Source: Oscillospiraceae bacterium (lineage in GTDB: Bacteria > Bacillota_A > Clostridia > Oscillospirales > Oscillospiraceae). Taken from it: a DNA stretch of 6,157 nt. The position numbers and the translations under genes are program-made. The notes beneath the pieces were generated by a model, which was given only the letters and a program-made list of their open reading frames with translations, made no database searches and was not told the DNA's origin. Position 1 is the stretch's first letter. Each line of letters opens with the position of its first letter. Below, piece by piece: positions 5,522-6,157 of this stretch. The stretch lies in assembly GCA_017627975.1 (NCBI GenBank), contig JAGAFT010000175.1, positions 1 to 6,157 on the forward strand, in the 5' to 3' direction.

Positions 5522-5773
5522 TTACTTTTTGTGTTTGGCGCCGGATGTCAGCTTCGCAAACTCTTCGTCCGAGATGAAGTCGTCGCTGATGCCGAGCTTC
5601 TTGGCATAGCTGCGGAGCTCCTGAAGCTGATCCCCGCGGAAGGTCCACTGATAATTGCCTTCGTCGTCATACAGGTCATAGCATCCGGCATCGTTGATCC
5701 GGACAAATCCGCCGGAGAGCCCGGCAAGTTCATCATCCGTCAGCGCGGTAAAATCTTTCTTTTCGTTCATCAT
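5522..5773 (-). CDS. Small peptide with a double-glycine leader
   Basis: This 83-residue peptide starts with a 22-residue leader (core LTDDELAGLSGG) having Gly at -1 and -2, Leu at -4, -7 and -12, Glu at -8 and Phe at -15. This is the classic bacteriocin-type double-glycine pattern recognised by PCAT exporters. The predicted mature peptide is 61 residues, begins FVRINDAGCY, has a single Cys (C31), a predicted helix about 48-60, and a basic end (AKHKK). I recognise no core family. A single Cys and few Ser/Thr argue against a lanthipeptide. It could be a class II-like bacteriocin, a signalling peptide or a wall-associated exported peptide. The minus-strand ribosome site GGGAGG lies 7 bases before the first ATG and 10 before the second, so either Met may start. 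It lies 98 bp downstream of the TlpA-like gene, probably behind its own promoter, and ends at a strong terminator. Confidence 0.85.
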   Translation of the reverse strand: MMNEKKDFTALTDDELAGLSGGFVRINDAGCYDLYDDEGNYQWTFRGDQLQELRSYAKKLGISDDFISDEEFAKLTSGAKHKK

Positions 5774-5812
5774 GTTCTATCCTCCCTCCGGATCTCTCCT
5801 GGTTTCAGGGAC

Positions 5813-5847
5813 AGCATAGCACTTCCCGCGTCACAGGACTGTCACAG
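5813..5847 (-). promoter_or_regulatory. Candidate promoter with 11-bp-period direct repeats, for the 83-residue peptide gene
   Basis: On the minus strand, TATGCT (5818-5813) is preceded by TGC, making an extended -10. The -35 position (5841-5836) has no consensus match. It is covered by two exact 7-mers, CTGTGAC at 5847-5841 and 5836-5830, 11 bp apart and ending 11 bp before the -10. This is the layout of PhoB/OmpR-type activated promoters, and the 7-mer resembles the enteric pho half-site CTGTCAT, though regulator identity cannot be read from this. Transcription would start near 5806, about 33 bases before the ATG. Confidence 0.45.
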
Positions 5848-5871
5848 ACCGGAGGGGAGCTGCTGCGGAAA

Positions 5872-6157
5872 TCAGCCGACCTGGGCGAGGGCTTCGGCCA
5901 TCGCCACGGGATAATCATCCACCGCCGCGCCCACGATCGGGGCGACCAGGAGCTTGCCTTCGCTGTCCACAAAGAAGGAGGTGGGATATCCCTCGGTCGG
6001 GAACTTCTCATTCAGGCCTTCCATGGGACGCAGGTTCAGATACGCCGCGCCGGCATCGCTGAGGAGCGCTTCGGCGGTGGCGATGGTTTCGTCATCCTCC
6101 GCGTCGAGGCAAAGACCGACAAGCTGGCCGCCCTGGGCCTCGAATTCCTTTGCCATC
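5872..6157 (-). CDS. C-terminal part of a TlpA/thioredoxin-like protein (5' truncated)
   Basis: The frame is open from the right edge to TGA at 5874-5872; about 94 residues are visible. They read as the second half of a thioredoxin-fold domain of the TlpA/redoxin type: a beta strand (QLVGLCLDAED), a helix, then the cis-proline motif GYPTSFFVDSEG (Pro codon at 5985-5983), a beta hairpin (KLLVAPIVGA) and a final helix. The active-site CxxC would lie upstream, outside the window, so redox activity cannot be judged. The Met codon at 6156 falls where these proteins have an internal helix (MAKEFEAQGG), so I take it as internal. Family members reduce or exchange disulfides of exported proteins. The double-glycine peptide gene follows it in the same direction, but a functional link is unproven. 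Confidence 0.75.
   Translation of the reverse strand, partial: MAKEFEAQGGQLVGLCLDAEDDETIATAEALLSDAGAAYLNLRPMEGLNEKFPTEGYPTSFFVDSEGKLLVAPIVGAAVDDYPVAMAEALAQVG

Noticed and set aside
1..6157. Mobile elements, tRNA or rRNA genes, CRISPR arrays
   Set aside because: No transposase or integrase motif, no tRNA cloverleaf, no spaced short palindromic repeats. The 60-bp repeats are coding, without spacers.

Overview
The window looks like a chromosomal piece of a GC-rich member of the Bacillota, most likely a gut-type Clostridia (Oscillospiraceae or Lachnospiraceae-like). The grounds are strong GGAGG-type ribosome sites, a Sec signal peptide and a lipobox of Gram-positive style, a Thr-rich lipoprotein linker, a stalk-plus-S41 secreted protease, and small peptides with double-glycine leaders. 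This placement is inference; there is no rRNA or housekeeping marker. Nearly every product is predicted to be exported or envelope-associated.

Left part (1-2784, + strand). The window opens in the 3' end of a gene for a protein ending in one membrane helix and an acidic tail. After a candidate promoter (288-322) and a leader hairpin comes a 66-residue peptide. It joins a bacteriocin-type double-glycine leader to one complete LysM domain. A 14-bp stem-loop (642-672) separates it from a 693-residue Sec-secreted protein, which has an N-terminal domain, an Ig-like domain, a YD-like beta-repeat region and six exact-period 20-residue acidic repeats (60-bp DNA repeats). The two genes may share a transcript.

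Middle (2802-5415, + strand). A GC-rich hairpin without a U-tract follows the repeat protein. Next is a lipoprotein with a long Thr-rich stalk, ended by a clear intrinsic terminator. A promoter candidate overlaps that terminator and would serve the next gene, a secreted S41-family peptidase with an apparent copper-amine-oxidase-like stalk region. The S41 serine is present, but the lysine of the CtpA-type dyad is glycine.

Right part (5416-6157, - strand). A bidirectional terminator separates the convergent blocks. On the minus strand lie a second double-glycine-leader peptide (83 aa) and, upstream of it, the 3' end of a TlpA/thioredoxin-like gene that runs off the window.

The most noteworthy signal is the pair of unrelated double-glycine-leader peptides within about 5 kb, one carrying a LysM domain. 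Each is preceded by a candidate extended -10 promoter (shared GTGCTAT core) with direct repeats of 11-bp period over the -35 region. This suggests a double-glycine (peptidase-containing ABC transporter) export route used for wall-binding peptides and perhaps activator control. No transporter, modification enzyme or regulator is visible in the window, so this remains a hypothesis.
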